A DNA stretch of 41,064 nt from Spongiibacteraceae bacterium (lineage in GTDB: Bacteria; Pseudomonadota; Gammaproteobacteria; Pseudomonadales; Spongiibacteraceae). The notes under the pieces were generated by a model, which saw only the letters and a list, made by a program, of their open reading frames with translations, was not told where the DNA came from and ran no database searches. Positions 22,547-30,502 of this stretch are shown in pieces (position 1 is the first letter of the stretch; each line of letters begins with the position of its first letter). Location of the stretch: assembly GCA_002710725.1 (NCBI GenBank), contig PAKT01000065.1:1-41064 (forward strand), read 5' to 3'. A program made the position numbers and the translations under genes.

Positions 22547-23368
22547 TCAGTTGGTTTGCAATCCCGCCACATCCGGGTAGCGCTGCTGCCAGTTTTCAAT
22601 CAGCGGCTTTTGGTCGATATCCTCGGGATGGAAGCCGCGCTTGAAGGCCTTGAGAAAGTGCGGGATGGACTCGCGCATCAGACCATCTTTTCCCCAGAAA
22701 AATTTCATTGCCTGCCACCACTCTTTTAAAGACGCACGGCGGTTGTCGGCACGCATCAGCATGCGCTGAAACGAGATAGCACGGCCGAAAAACAGCAGCA
22801 GGGTCATAAACATAACCCGCCGCCGCAGAAATTCATTGTCGACGCATTCGCGAAATACATCAAAGGCTACGGCTTTGTGTTCGATCTCTTCTACCGCATG
22901 CCAGATAATCATTTTGCGAAAGGTCGGATCCATCTGCTCCAGTAGATCGGGGTGACGCAGGGCGTGCTCGGCCATGGTTGCCGTGACATGTTCCAGCGCT
23001 ACGGTGATGGCGAGCTGGCGCTGGGGTTTGAGCCGTTTGCGGGCCAGATCGAGCAGGGCCTTGGCTTTGGCTGCTACAGTGTTGACTGGAAAGCCCTTGG
23101 CCTCCAGTGCGTTGTTGAAATCTTCATGGGCCTTGCCGTGGTGAGCCTCCTGGCCGATAAAGGCGCGGATTTCCTGTTGCAGCTTCGGATCTTTCACGTT
23201 ATTGCGATAGTGGCGCACGGTGTCGATAAAGAAGCGCTCACCGTCGGGAAAGGTGCCAGACAAAGCATAGAAGAAAGTCGATATCAGCGGATTGCCGCCA
23301 AACCAGTATTTTTCCATATCCTTGTCGATGGCAAAGTTCATGCGACGTACAGTGATGCTGTTGTCCAT
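22547..23368 (-). CDS. Predicted metal-dependent hydrolase (PF10118 family), ferritin-like helices
   Basis: A 273-residue protein. The four-helix pattern of a dinuclear metal site is visible: GERFF (Glu), GQEAHH (ExxH), LEHVTATMAE (Glu) and WHAVEEIEHKAVAFD (ExxH). This matches the uncharacterised family annotated as predicted metal-dependent hydrolase. The start at 23368 has AGGAG six bases upstream (MDNSITVRRMNFAID); the frame extends to 23410. Residues around 180-205 (RRRVMFMTLLLFFGRAI) are hydrophobic and may contact the membrane. It is transcribed divergently from an AraC regulator across a gap with three palindromes, so its expression is probably set by that regulator. Substrate unknown; relatives are common in alkane- and steroid-degrading genomes (memory). 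Confidence 0.85.
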   Translation of the reverse strand: MDNSITVRRMNFAIDKDMEKYWFGGNPLISTFFYALSGTFPDGERFFIDTVRHYRNNVKDPKLQQEIRAFIGQEAHHGKAHEDFNNALEAKGFPVNTVAAKAKALLDLARKRLKPQRQLAITVALEHVTATMAEHALRHPDLLEQMDPTFRKMIIWHAVEEIEHKAVAFDVFRECVDNEFLRRRVMFMTLLLFFGRAISFQRMLMRADNRRASLKEWWQAMKFFWGKDGLMRESIPHFLKAFKRGFHPEDIDQKPLIENWQQRYPDVAGLQTN

Positions 23369-23405
23369 GCTGGGCTCCTGTGGCCGACGGGTCCTGTCGG
23401 CATTT

Positions 23406-23447
23406 ATCAAGTATTGATTTATCGATGGTGAAAATATGCCACCATCG
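23406..23447. promoter_or_regulatory. Operator-like palindromes between metal hydrolase and AraC genes
   Basis: ATCAA-GTA-TTGAT (23406-23418) is followed by CGATGGTG - 9 bases - CACCATCG (23423-23447), a perfect 8+8 inverted repeat. A third stem, GCCGAC/GTCGGC, lies just upstream in the hydrolase leader. The 141-base gap must hold both divergent promoters, so these are good candidates for regulator sites. AraC proteins usually bind direct repeats, so another regulator is also possible. Confidence 0.45.
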
Positions 23448-23509
23448 CCGTGGCGGCGGCAGGTTAATTCGTCGCAATATCGGGTGCTTTGGGATCAAGG
23501 GAGATTTCG

Positions 23510-24547
23510 TTGAACGCAGACAGAGTGGGGCGCGGGCGCTACGGTATATCCAGCGACTACCTGATTTCGCTCAGTGAGCAGGCCTTTGAGCGCGGTATGA
23601 GCGTGGCCGACCTGCTGGAAGGTAGCGATCTGGAAGCCGGTATTCTGCTGCAGCAGGATGTCTCGGTGGGGCACGATTCTTTTCTTGCGGCAATGCGCAA
23701 CTTCTGCGAATACGACGGTAATTTCTGGACGGCGCTGGAAGGCGGTCGGCGTATGACGCTCTCCAAGCACGGTTACGTGGGTTACGCGGCGCAGCACAGC
23801 CAGACCTTGATGGATGCCGCGGAAAAGCTCTACCGCTATGTGTCGACGCGCATCGAATTTTTTGAGTTGCAGCCGGGAGAAGATCCGAACCGGGCGCAAC
23901 TTATTCTGTTGCCACTCGTTGATGACAGTGCCACCCTGCGCTATGTGGCGCTGAACTTTCTGGTCTGCCTGGAAACCCTCTGTCGACAGATCCTCGGTCG
24001 CAGTGCCAGCGAATTTCCGAGCCTTATCACCCTGACGGGTCCGCCCCCTGAAACCCCCATGCCACCCTTGCCTGCCGGCTCGCGTATCGATTTTAACAGC
24101 ACGCATTACAGCCTGAGCTGGCCGCGCAGCATTGTGGATACACGGATACCCGCGCGTGATGAAGACCTGGCGCGACTGGCTGAGGCGCGCTGTGAAAGTG
24201 ACCTGCGCAAGCACAGTGAACAGCAGAGCGTGTCGGAGCGCATTGCCCTGCAACTGCAACGCATGGAAGGCAGTTTGCCACCGCTGGAAGAAATTGCCGC
24301 GCGGCTGAATATGTCAGTTGCCACCCTGAAGCGGCGTTTGAAAGCCGAAGACAAGAGTTATCAACAACTCAAGGATGAGCAGCGCCAGCGTCAGGCGTCG
24401 CGCTGGCTGGCAGAAGGGCGCTTAACGGTGGATCAGATTGCCGACCGGCTGGGCTACAGCGATGCCAGCAATTTTTCCAAGGCCTTCAAAAGCTGGACCG
24501 GGCTGTCGCCCAGTGCTTACCGGCAATCGTTGGGCAATAGGCGTTAG
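23510..24547 (+). CDS. AraC-family transcriptional regulator (OruR/ArgR-type N-terminal domain)
   Basis: A 345-residue regulator. The N-terminal ligand domain (about 10-190) is of the Arabinose_bd type found in OruR-like regulators. The C-terminal tandem helix-turn-helix is clear: EEIAARLNMSVATLKRRL for the first helix-turn-helix and DQIADRLGYSDASNFSKAFK for the second, followed by WTGLSPSAYRQS. The first codon is a TTG at 23510 with AAGGGAG six bases upstream. A TTG at 23489 is in frame but lies before the ribosome site. Divergent from the metal-dependent hydrolase, it probably controls that gene and its own promoter in response to a small hydrophobic effector (inference). Confidence 0.88.
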   Translation: MNADRVGRGRYGISSDYLISLSEQAFERGMSVADLLEGSDLEAGILLQQDVSVGHDSFLAAMRNFCEYDGNFWTALEGGRRMTLSKHGYVGYAAQHSQTLMDAAEKLYRYVSTRIEFFELQPGEDPNRAQLILLPLVDDSATLRYVALNFLVCLETLCRQILGRSASEFPSLITLTGPPPETPMPPLPAGSRIDFNSTHYSLSWPRSIVDTRIPARDEDLARLAEARCESDLRKHSEQQSVSERIALQLQRMEGSLPPLEEIAARLNMSVATLKRRLKAEDKSYQQLKDEQRQRQASRWLAEGRLTVDQIADRLGYSDASNFSKAFKSWTGLSPSAYRQSLGNRR

Positions 24548-24555
24548 CGTTGCCG

Positions 24556-24580
24556 GGGGTCAGAAGTTGTAACTGACCCC
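24556..24580. terminator. Hairpin between convergent AraC and OMP genes
   Basis: GGGGTCAG (24556-24563), loop of nine, CTGACCCC (24573-24580): a perfect 8-bp stem overlapping the stop of the minus-strand OMP gene, 8 bases after the AraC stop. It reads the same from both sides and may end both transcripts, although no T-run follows. Confidence 0.45.
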
Positions 24581-25261
24581 GAGCTGGACGAAGGGCAGCC
24601 AACGGTATTTGTCGAGCTCGTCCTCTATTTCCCGTTCTTCCTGCTCAATCTGCTCGCGACACTGGGCATCGTCGTTGCAGGAGCCGGAAGAACTCATATC
24701 CACGCTGGCCGAGCCGATGTAAATCACGCCCAAGTCAGCGTTGACTGCAAAGCCGCTCTCAGCGCGGTGGCCCCAGCCAATGCCGAGATAGGGGGCTATC
24801 GTGTCAAAGTCGACCTTGGTGGTCACCTCGCCAAGGATGGTAGGTGAGTAAACACTGTTACCAAACTCGCAGGTGGCCAGCTGGGGGATAACGGAGTCGG
24901 CATTACAGCGGGTGACCACGGTCGCATCGCTGTTGTTGAGGAAAGTGCCACCGGAAACCCGGAATATGCCGTTCCAGGGGTGCCAGTCCGCCAGCAGGTA
25001 GGCGTTTTTCAAATCGACGTCGCTGTCGTATTCCAGTTCATCGCCTTCCACGCCGTTATTGTCCTCGGCGTCAAAATCCACATCCAGATCGCCCATCAGG
25101 TAGCCTGCGCGCACGCCCCAGGGCGAATCCCAGCGATAGCCTATCTCGCCGCCAAAGCCTATATCCGAGGCCTGAATACTGGTAGTGACTTGTGCCTGGC
25201 TAGTGGAGGCAAGGGTGAGCAGTAGCAGCGAAAGCAGGCTGCCGGTCAGTGTTTTGTGCAT
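24560..25261 (-). CDS. Outer-membrane beta-barrel protein
   Basis: A 233-residue exported protein. The signal peptide MHKTLTGSLLSLLLLTLASTSQA is cut before QVTTSIQ. Barrel strands alternate: IGFGGEIGYRWDSPWGVRAGY, KNAYLLADWHPW, GIFRVSGGTFL, TIAPYLGIGWGHRAE, GFAVNADLGVIYIG, ending ...FVQLGVSYNF with a C-terminal Phe. AYLLADWHPW and YLGIGWG are typical of OmpW/OmpA-like small barrels with a hidden cofactor-free role. There are two Cys pairs (TRCNA/ATCEF and GSCND/QCREQ) in surface loops that could form disulphides. One loop is a charged helix (EQEEREIEDELDKYR). The function is not known. Confidence 0.82.
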   Translation of the reverse strand: MHKTLTGSLLSLLLLTLASTSQAQVTTSIQASDIGFGGEIGYRWDSPWGVRAGYLMGDLDVDFDAEDNNGVEGDELEYDSDVDLKNAYLLADWHPWNGIFRVSGGTFLNNSDATVVTRCNADSVIPQLATCEFGNSVYSPTILGEVTTKVDFDTIAPYLGIGWGHRAESGFAVNADLGVIYIGSASVDMSSSGSCNDDAQCREQIEQEEREIEDELDKYRWLPFVQLGVSYNF

Positions 25262-25453
25262 CGGTTCCCCGGAGCTGGTGGTTTACGGATAAGACGACAG
25301 GGTAACGTACTTACGTACCGACTTCAGGGCCGGATTCTCGAGAATATTACCGTTGAGGCAGTTTTCGCCGAGTCAAGCCTGAAAAGTGTCTCGGTAAGCG
25401 TCTACAATGCCTGCCTTCCACAAATTACTTATGACAAGACAGGACAGTTTTCT

Positions 25454-26374
25454 ATGTGGTTCAAGAACCTGCTGATTTACCGCTTTACCAAACCCTTTGA
25501 GCTGACTCCGGAGCAGGTGGAAGAAAGACTGCGCGACCAGGCATTCAAGCCCTGTTCCAGCCAGGAGCCGAGCACCCTCGGCTGGGTCAAGCCGCTTGGC
25601 CAGCAGGGCAGTGAGCTGATTCACACCAATAACGGTTGCATCATGGTGTGCAGTCAGCGCCAGGACAAGGTGCTACCGGCGGCGGTGGTAAAGGATGCAC
25701 TGGAAGAAAAGATACTGAGCATTCGCGAAGATGAAGACCGGGTGCCGAGCCGCAAGGAGCGGGTCGACTTGAAAGAGCAGCTGGTCTTCGAAATGTTGCC
25801 CCGGGCCTTTGTGAAGTCACGCAGGCAGTATGCCTATATCGACCCGAAAAACGGCTGGCTGATCGTCGACAGCGGCAGTCACTCGCGAGCCGAGGAACTG
25901 ATTGTACTGCTGCGGGAGAGCCTGGGCTCAGTGCCGGTGATTCCAGTCGCCCCCAAAAACACGGCCTACCACACGATGACTCACTGGTTGCAGAGCACCG
26001 CGCCCAAGGGTTTTGAGCTGGGTGGTGAATGTGAGCTGATTGACTCGGCCGACGAGAGCGCTGTGATTCGCTGCAAGAACCAGAACCTTCAATCCAAGGA
26101 GATTCTTAATCACATCGACAGCGGCATGCTGGTGAAGAAGCTCGCTATGAGCTGGGCGGATAAGGTTGAGTTTCTGGTGGACGAGCAGCTCACCGTCAAA
26201 CGCCTCCGCTTCAGTGACCTGATTATGGAGCGCGCCGACGAGGTTCACACCGATACCGCAGCCGAGCAGTTCGATGTGAACTTCTCGATTATGAATGCCG
26301 AGCTGGCGAACTTTATTCCGGCGTTGCTGGAGGCTTTTGGCGGTGAAGATACCAGTGCGCTGGAAGCGGCCTGA
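25454..26374 (+). CDS. rdgC: Recombination-associated protein RdgC
   Basis: A 306-residue protein, the family's usual length. RdgC forms a ring on duplex DNA and limits RecA activity. Landmarks: MWFKNLLIYRFTKPF at the start, FKPCSSQEPSTLGWVKPLG, LKEQLVFEMLPRAF, WLIVDSGSHSRAEEL, and VKKLAMSWADKVEFLVDE ... TVKRLRFSDL. These blocks are characteristic, and the ATG at 25454 matches the family start exactly; the open frame to 25256 is spurious. The 192-base gap upstream is shared with the divergent OMP gene. It contains TACAAT at 25403-25408, a possible -10 with only a weak -35. The stop is one base from the convergent TPR gene. Confidence 0.97.
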   Translation: MWFKNLLIYRFTKPFELTPEQVEERLRDQAFKPCSSQEPSTLGWVKPLGQQGSELIHTNNGCIMVCSQRQDKVLPAAVVKDALEEKILSIREDEDRVPSRKERVDLKEQLVFEMLPRAFVKSRRQYAYIDPKNGWLIVDSGSHSRAEELIVLLRESLGSVPVIPVAPKNTAYHTMTHWLQSTAPKGFELGGECELIDSADESAVIRCKNQNLQSKEILNHIDSGMLVKKLAMSWADKVEFLVDEQLTVKRLRFSDLIMERADEVHTDTAAEQFDVNFSIMNAELANFIPALLEAFGGEDTSALEAA

Positions 26375-26375
26375 A

Positions 26376-27182
26376 TCAGCTTGCTTTCAGCTTTTCTCTC
26401 AATGCCAAAAGCTCATTCTGCAGCTGCCGGCTGACCTGTGTCTGACGGCGGCCGCTCAGCAGATTTTCGGCAATCTCGAGATGGTGTCGTGTGCTCGTCG
26501 GGTTACCATTCAGCAATTCCAGATGTGCAACCTGGCTGTGCCAGAAGGGTGAGCTTTGCATTAACGGGCTGAAAGTTTTCAGACGCGCTATCGCAGCCTG
26601 ATAGTTTTTTCGTCGCTGTTCGATAGCGATGGCAATATTTTGCAATTGCGGAATCGCCCCCAGCGTTTCCATGCGCCGATCGAGCAGAGCCAGTGCAGCG
26701 CGAGGGCCTTCAATGTCCTCGGTCAGTAGTGCGGCCTCGCGTAAGAAACCGCTTTCGATCTCTGGTTGCAGGCTGAACAGTTTTTGATAGTCAGCCAGCG
26801 CTTTTTTCTTTTCGCCCTGTGCAAGCAAAACCTCGGCTCGCAACAGGTAGGCGCGGAGGTTGTTTGGCTGCAGCCGAATCGCCCTGTCGAGTTCTGCGCG
26901 TGCCGCCGCCAGTTTTCCCTGACGGCTGAGAAAATCCCCTCGTACCAGTGCAGCCGTCGTGTGGTCACCGAGTCTGTCGATTTGATCCAGATCTGAGTAT
27001 GCCGCATCCAACATGCCGATTTCGGCCAGGGTATGGGCGCGCCGCAGATAGGGTGTCGTGCTGTCTGGATCGCGGGTGATTTGCTCTGCGAGGTAGCCCA
27101 GCAGGTTTTCCTTTGAGGGGCCTGCCTGCGCCAGACTTATACCAAGCAGTGTCAGCAGCAGTGTGCAGCGGAGAATGTGCAT
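26376..27182 (-). CDS. Exported TPR-repeat protein
   Basis: A 268-residue protein with signal peptide MHILRCTLLLTLLGISLAQA. The remainder is a solenoid of tetratricopeptide repeats: PYLRRAHTLAEIGMLDAAYSDLDQ, ALVRGDFLSRQGKLAAARAELDRA, and AYLLRAEVLLAQGEKKKALADYQK, then less regular repeats up to the Lys-rich C-terminus. Such proteins form periplasmic scaffolds. The gene follows the phosphatase-like lipoprotein by 11 bases on the same strand, so the two are probably one operon and may act as a pair. No catalytic motif is present. The stop lies next to that of convergent rdgC. Confidence 0.85.
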   Translation of the reverse strand: MHILRCTLLLTLLGISLAQAGPSKENLLGYLAEQITRDPDSTTPYLRRAHTLAEIGMLDAAYSDLDQIDRLGDHTTAALVRGDFLSRQGKLAAARAELDRAIRLQPNNLRAYLLRAEVLLAQGEKKKALADYQKLFSLQPEIESGFLREAALLTEDIEGPRAALALLDRRMETLGAIPQLQNIAIAIEQRRKNYQAAIARLKTFSPLMQSSPFWHSQVAHLELLNGNPTSTRHHLEIAENLLSGRRQTQVSRQLQNELLALREKLKAS

Positions 27183-27193
27183 TTTCCCTCTCC

Positions 27194-28690
27194 TTAACGC
27201 CGAATGATGAAATGGTCGAGTACGTCGCCGTGCTCATCGATAAAGCGGGCTGTCAGCGTTGAGGCATCCATGTCGACGACTACCGAGCCGATGTCACTGC
27301 CTGTGGAGTAGAAATTGGCCGGGTGAGGCCCGGCAGCATTCATCCCGGTCGCCTGGCCGGAGTTGCCGGCAACCGTATAAACGACCTTGTCGTCCCCGGT
27401 GGCGGTCGTTTGCCAGTAGGTTTCATCGTCTTGCCCGTTGGCGGGCTCGCCGTCGTTGGCCAGTTCAGTGTGTATTTGGGGGTCAAAGGAACTTGAAAGC
27501 CCAGTGTGGTTTTTAAGGTAGTAGGAGCGTTCATAGGAATGGCTGTGGCCGCTGTAGACAAGATCTACGCCGTATTGCTCGAAGAGCGGGTTGAACTGCT
27601 CGCGCATATCAAAGATGGGCTGATCGACACCACCCAGCGCATCGTCTGAATCGTGACTGCCCTTGGTATAGGGCGGGTGGTGAAAGATTACGATAGTCCA
27701 GTCACTGGTGTTGCTCTGCAGGTCGGCCAGCAGCCAGTCTTTCATCGCCTGCAGGTTGGCGCTGTTCCGGACACTTACCTGTGAGTCGAGGCTGATCACA
27801 TGGAGATTGCCGTAATCGAAGGAATAGTACTGTTCCGTGCCGCTGGGAACACCGCCGGCTTCGCCATTGGTGGGCAGGCTGTGGATGTTCAGGTAGGGCA
27901 TGGGTGAATCGGGCAAGAGGTCGGGGAGCCCTGTCGCCGGAATGTAAAGCGCCACCGAATCTGCTTGCGACAGGCCGGAACTGCCCATTTCATGATTGCC
28001 GATGGTGGGCCACAGGCTTGCGGTGGCAAGTGTGTCGGTGTACATCTCGAAGACAGCTGTCTGGTGCTGGGCATCGGTACCATCGAGGTAGGCATTGTCA
28101 CCCAACATCAGAAACACATCGGTCGGTTCTCCACCATTCGCTTCAAGCCATTTGCGATAGCCATCCCGACCGCGTGCCTGGCCGTCGGTGTTGTCGCCGC
28201 TATCCAGCACAGGCGAACTGGAGGTGCCGGGGTCGCCGACAATCCAGACTCGGATATTGCCGTCAGAAGGCAGGGCGCCTTTGACCGGTGCCGTGCGGAA
28301 ATGATGTTTGGGGTCGGCTGTTGGGGCGCCGCCAACTGAGTAGTAGTAGGTCGTGTCAGGTGAAAGCCCGGTCAGGACAGCTTCGCTGTGCCGTGTCTGA
28401 GTAACGGTCGCGGCAGTCTCGCTGCTGGCAGGAAGAGCATTGGGATTGGTGCCGAAGCAAATCGTAGAGGCCTCGGTCAGTGGGTTGGTGCTGCGCCATT
28501 TGATAATTACCCGGTCGTGACTGAGCTGCTGTAGAAAAAGCCGTTCGGGGCTGGCGGCTTCGCCATCGCACAATTCAACCGGGGTTTGCACTACAGGCGG
28601 GGAACCGCTGGATGAGGAGCTGTCGTTGCAGGCGCTGATCAGTGCGGTGGTTACAGCGAGTGTTCCAAAAAGCGTGAGCGAATATTTCAT
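27194..28690 (-). CDS. Purple-acid-phosphatase-like metallophosphoesterase lipoprotein
   Basis: A 498-residue exported lipoprotein (MKYSLTLFGTLAVTTALISAC, lipobox ISAC). After a Ser-rich linker there is a fibronectin-III-like domain (residues about 45-125, with TTYYYSVGG) and then the metallophosphoesterase domain. Metal motifs are in order: VGDPGTSS (GDxG), LGDNAYLDG (GDNxY), TIGNHEMG (GNHE), FHHPPYTKG and SGHSHSYERSYY (GHxHxYER). These are the purple acid phosphatase signatures. The start at 28690 places the signal peptide at the N-terminus; an upstream in-frame ATG at 28714 does not. It likely releases phosphate from organic esters in the periplasm or on the outer-membrane surface. Confidence 0.92.
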   Translation of the reverse strand: MKYSLTLFGTLAVTTALISACNDSSSSSGSPPVVQTPVELCDGEAASPERLFLQQLSHDRVIIKWRSTNPLTEASTICFGTNPNALPASSETAATVTQTRHSEAVLTGLSPDTTYYYSVGGAPTADPKHHFRTAPVKGALPSDGNIRVWIVGDPGTSSSPVLDSGDNTDGQARGRDGYRKWLEANGGEPTDVFLMLGDNAYLDGTDAQHQTAVFEMYTDTLATASLWPTIGNHEMGSSGLSQADSVALYIPATGLPDLLPDSPMPYLNIHSLPTNGEAGGVPSGTEQYYSFDYGNLHVISLDSQVSVRNSANLQAMKDWLLADLQSNTSDWTIVIFHHPPYTKGSHDSDDALGGVDQPIFDMREQFNPLFEQYGVDLVYSGHSHSYERSYYLKNHTGLSSSFDPQIHTELANDGEPANGQDDETYWQTTATGDDKVVYTVAGNSGQATGMNAAGPHPANFYSTGSDIGSVVVDMDASTLTARFIDEHGDVLDHFIIRR

Positions 28691-28751
28691 GTCTTGTTGG
28701 TTCCTGAGGGGCACCTTGTGGTGTTTTTATTGCTTTTAGTGTATGGGTTAC

Positions 28752-28769
28752 GGTTATAGCAGTATAACC
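28752..28769. promoter_or_regulatory. Palindrome GGTTATAGCAGTATAACC over the phosphatase -10
   Basis: GGTTATA-GCAG-TATAACC is a perfect 7+7 repeat that covers the -10 hexamer and part of the spacer, the position expected for a repressor site. A Pho box is not evident. Confidence 0.5.
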
Positions 28770-28781
28770 TTTGATTGTGAA
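28753..28781 (-). promoter_or_regulatory. Sigma-70 promoter of the phosphatase/TPR operon
   Basis: On the minus strand TTCACA (28781-28776), 17 bases, TATAAC (28758-28753): each hexamer matches five of six consensus positions. It lies about 65 bases upstream of the phosphatase start. A palindrome overlies the -10 (see next). Confidence 0.65.
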
Positions 28782-28848
28782 GATTTTGCGACGGGCAGGC
28801 GGCTGTGCTGAGTGCCCGTGTCTCGGCAGAATGTTCGCTAAATTGGCT

Positions 28849-28874
28849 AATTCATACGAATTCGGCTATGAATT
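28849..28874. promoter_or_regulatory. Palindrome AATTCATA - 10 - TATGAATT upstream of the charged protein
   Basis: A perfect 8+8 inverted repeat 30 bases before the start codon at 28905. TTGGCT (28843-28848) and TATGAA (28867-28872), 18 bases apart, could be a weak promoter within it. It is probably an operator for the small exported protein gene. Confidence 0.45.
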
Positions 28875-28904
28875 GAGAGCGGTATACAAACGGAAGAGCC
28901 TGTC

Positions 28905-29492
28905 ATGTTAAAAAAATACTATTCAATTGTACTGATAAGTGCGCTGCTTACTGGCTTTGTGGTGGCGGATGACGAAGAAGATCGCCGCGAAAAAGCTGAA
29001 GAGACGCGCGAAAAGTACAGAGAGCGTTATGAAGATGACCGGGATGACGACCGCGAAGAATTAGAAGAAAAGTATAAAAAAGAAAAACATAAGCACGATA
29101 AATACAGCAAAGAAGGCAAAGGCAAACACCCGGATAAGGCTAAAAAGCCCAAGGATATGCACGGCCGTGACTGGGCTGAAGAAAAAGGCAAAAAGCATGG
29201 CTGGGAAGATGGCAAGCCAGCGGACTATCGCGATCGGGATGACGAAGAGCGTGATCATGACCATTACCATGACCACGAATCGGATCATGACGATAGCAGC
29301 CCGGAGGCGCGAGACCCTGAGCACGATGTGGCCGAGCCCCAAGACCCGGAACAGACCCTGCGTGATATGGCCAAAGACACTGCAGCGCGCAAGGCTGGCG
29401 CCGAGAAGGGTAGCGCAACGGAGGCATTGATCCACATGGGCACTGATGCGGTTATTGACCGAGCCAAAGGTGACGGTGGTCAGTCCCAGTAA
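28905..29492 (+). CDS. Small exported, highly charged His/Asp/Lys-rich protein
   Basis: A 195-residue protein with a signal-like N-terminus (MLKKYYSIVLISALLTGFVVA) and an extremely charged body. Residues 22-75 are Glu/Lys/Arg/Asp-rich (EEDRREKAEETREKYRE ...), probably a single alpha-helix. Residues 108-128 are His/Asp-rich (DHDHYHDHESDHDD), a likely metal-binding cluster. The C-terminus is milder and helical (DMAKDTAARKAGAEKG). There is no conserved domain I recognise. Metal buffering in the periplasm is plausible from composition only. It is monocistronic, with a good terminator after it. Confidence 0.75.
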   Translation: MLKKYYSIVLISALLTGFVVADDEEDRREKAEETREKYRERYEDDRDDDREELEEKYKKEKHKHDKYSKEGKGKHPDKAKKPKDMHGRDWAEEKGKKHGWEDGKPADYRDRDDEERDHDHYHDHESDHDDSSPEARDPEHDVAEPQDPEQTLRDMAKDTAARKAGAEKGSATEALIHMGTDAVIDRAKGDGGQSQ

Positions 29493-29524
29493 TGTCAGGC
29501 TGGGAACGTTGGGTAAAGGATACG

Positions 29525-29547
29525 GGCGGCTGAGGCCGCCTTCTTTT
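29525..29547 (+). terminator. Rho-independent terminator after the charged-protein gene
   Basis: GGCGGC (29525-29530), loop TGAG, GCCGCC (29535-29540), then TTCTTTT. It is a textbook GC stem with T-run, 33 bases after the stop and about 50 bases before the convergent response-regulator stop. Confidence 0.85.
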
Positions 29548-29599
29548 GGCCGTCCTGGTGAGGGGTATTTCGCGGTAGTTGTATGGCAGCGGGACTCGT

Positions 29600-30502
29600 T
29601 TACCGAGTGAGGACCTTCAGCGCGGCGGCAGCTGCTGCGGTGCGGTTTTCGACGCCGAGCTTGGGAAACACAGTTTCCAGATGCTTGTTTACGGTGCGTG
29701 GGCTCATTGCCAGTATTTCTCCAATTTCCTTATTGGTTTTGCCCTGCGCGATCCAGTAGAGCACTTCCGATTCCCGCTGAGTGAGTGGCAGCACCCGACG
29801 CAGGGTGTCTGCGTCTGGTTTGCTGGCGGGATCGCTCAGTCTGAACAGGCATTCAATGTCACTGCTATCGCTCAACAGAAATACGTCGAGTGGCTTCGGT
29901 AGATTTTCCAGAGAGTAGCGCTGCCCTCGCTGGGGGCCATGTGACAGCCAGCGCACCAGTGGGGTAAAGATCAATTTTTCCTGTTCAGCTGCTGAAAGCC
30001 CGCTTAGCTTCAGCAGCGCCTGTGCTTCGCGCGTGGCCCATTGCAAGGTGCCGTTCTTGTCGAGAGTGATAAGGTACTGACCGGTGCGATCCAGCGCCTG
30101 CTGTACACTCATGGTGCGTTTTGCGTTACCCAAATGAACACGCACGCGGGCAAGCAATTCATCAGGGCTGACGGGTTTGGTCAGGTAATCGACACCACCA
30201 GCCTCCAGGCCTTCCACAACGTGTTCGGTATCCGTCAGACCGGTCATGAAGATCACCGGGATTTCCGCTAGGGCTGGGTTGGCTTTGAGCCGTCGACAGG
30301 TCTCAAAGCCATCCATGTTAGGCATGATTGCATCGAGCAAAATAATGTCAGGGATTACCTTGCTCGCGATGGTGAGTGCCTGCTGGCCGTCCAGCGCGAG
30401 CAGAACGCTGAGCCCAGCGCCCTCCAAGGCGTCGTTAAGTAGGCTAAGGGTGTCGGGAGAGTCGTCGACCACCAGGGCCACTTCATTCACGGAAAGATTC
30501 AT
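29600..30502 (-). CDS. LuxR-type response regulator with receiver, PAS-like middle and HTH
   Basis: A 300-residue protein. The receiver domain occupies residues 1-125 with acidic pocket D13-D14, phosphoacceptor D57 (LLDAIMPNMDG) and Lys in YLTKPVSPDE. The middle region (about 130-225) resembles a PAS fold (GQYLITLDKNGTLQWAT). The C-terminal 65 residues are a LuxR helix-turn-helix: LTQRESEVLYWIAQGKTNKE, IGEILAMSPRTVNKHLETVF. It starts inside the last codon of the transporter-kinase gene (4-base overlap), so it must be its cognate regulator. The likely target is the urea/urease cluster upstream or other nitrogen genes; no binding site is visible. Confidence 0.92.
   Translation of the reverse strand: MNLSVNEVALVVDDSPDTLSLLNDALEGAGLSVLLALDGQQALTIASKVIPDIILLDAIMPNMDGFETCRRLKANPALAEIPVIFMTGLTDTEHVVEGLEAGGVDYLTKPVSPDELLARVRVHLGNAKRTMSVQQALDRTGQYLITLDKNGTLQWATREAQALLKLSGLSAAEQEKLIFTPLVRWLSHGPQRGQRYSLENLPKPLDVFLLSDSSDIECLFRLSDPASKPDADTLRRVLPLTQRESEVLYWIAQGKTNKEIGEILAMSPRTVNKHLETVFPKLGVENRTAAAAAALKVLTR

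Noticed and set aside
22081-22599. A 172-residue minus-strand frame covering the end of the HAD gene and repeat copy C
   Set aside because: Its N-terminal portion translates the repeat and the rest is antisense to the HAD gene. No ribosome site or domain.
25256-25453. Upstream extension of rdgC to 25256
   Set aside because: The family start is MWFKNLLIYR at 25454. The extension has no similarity and overlaps the divergent OMP start.
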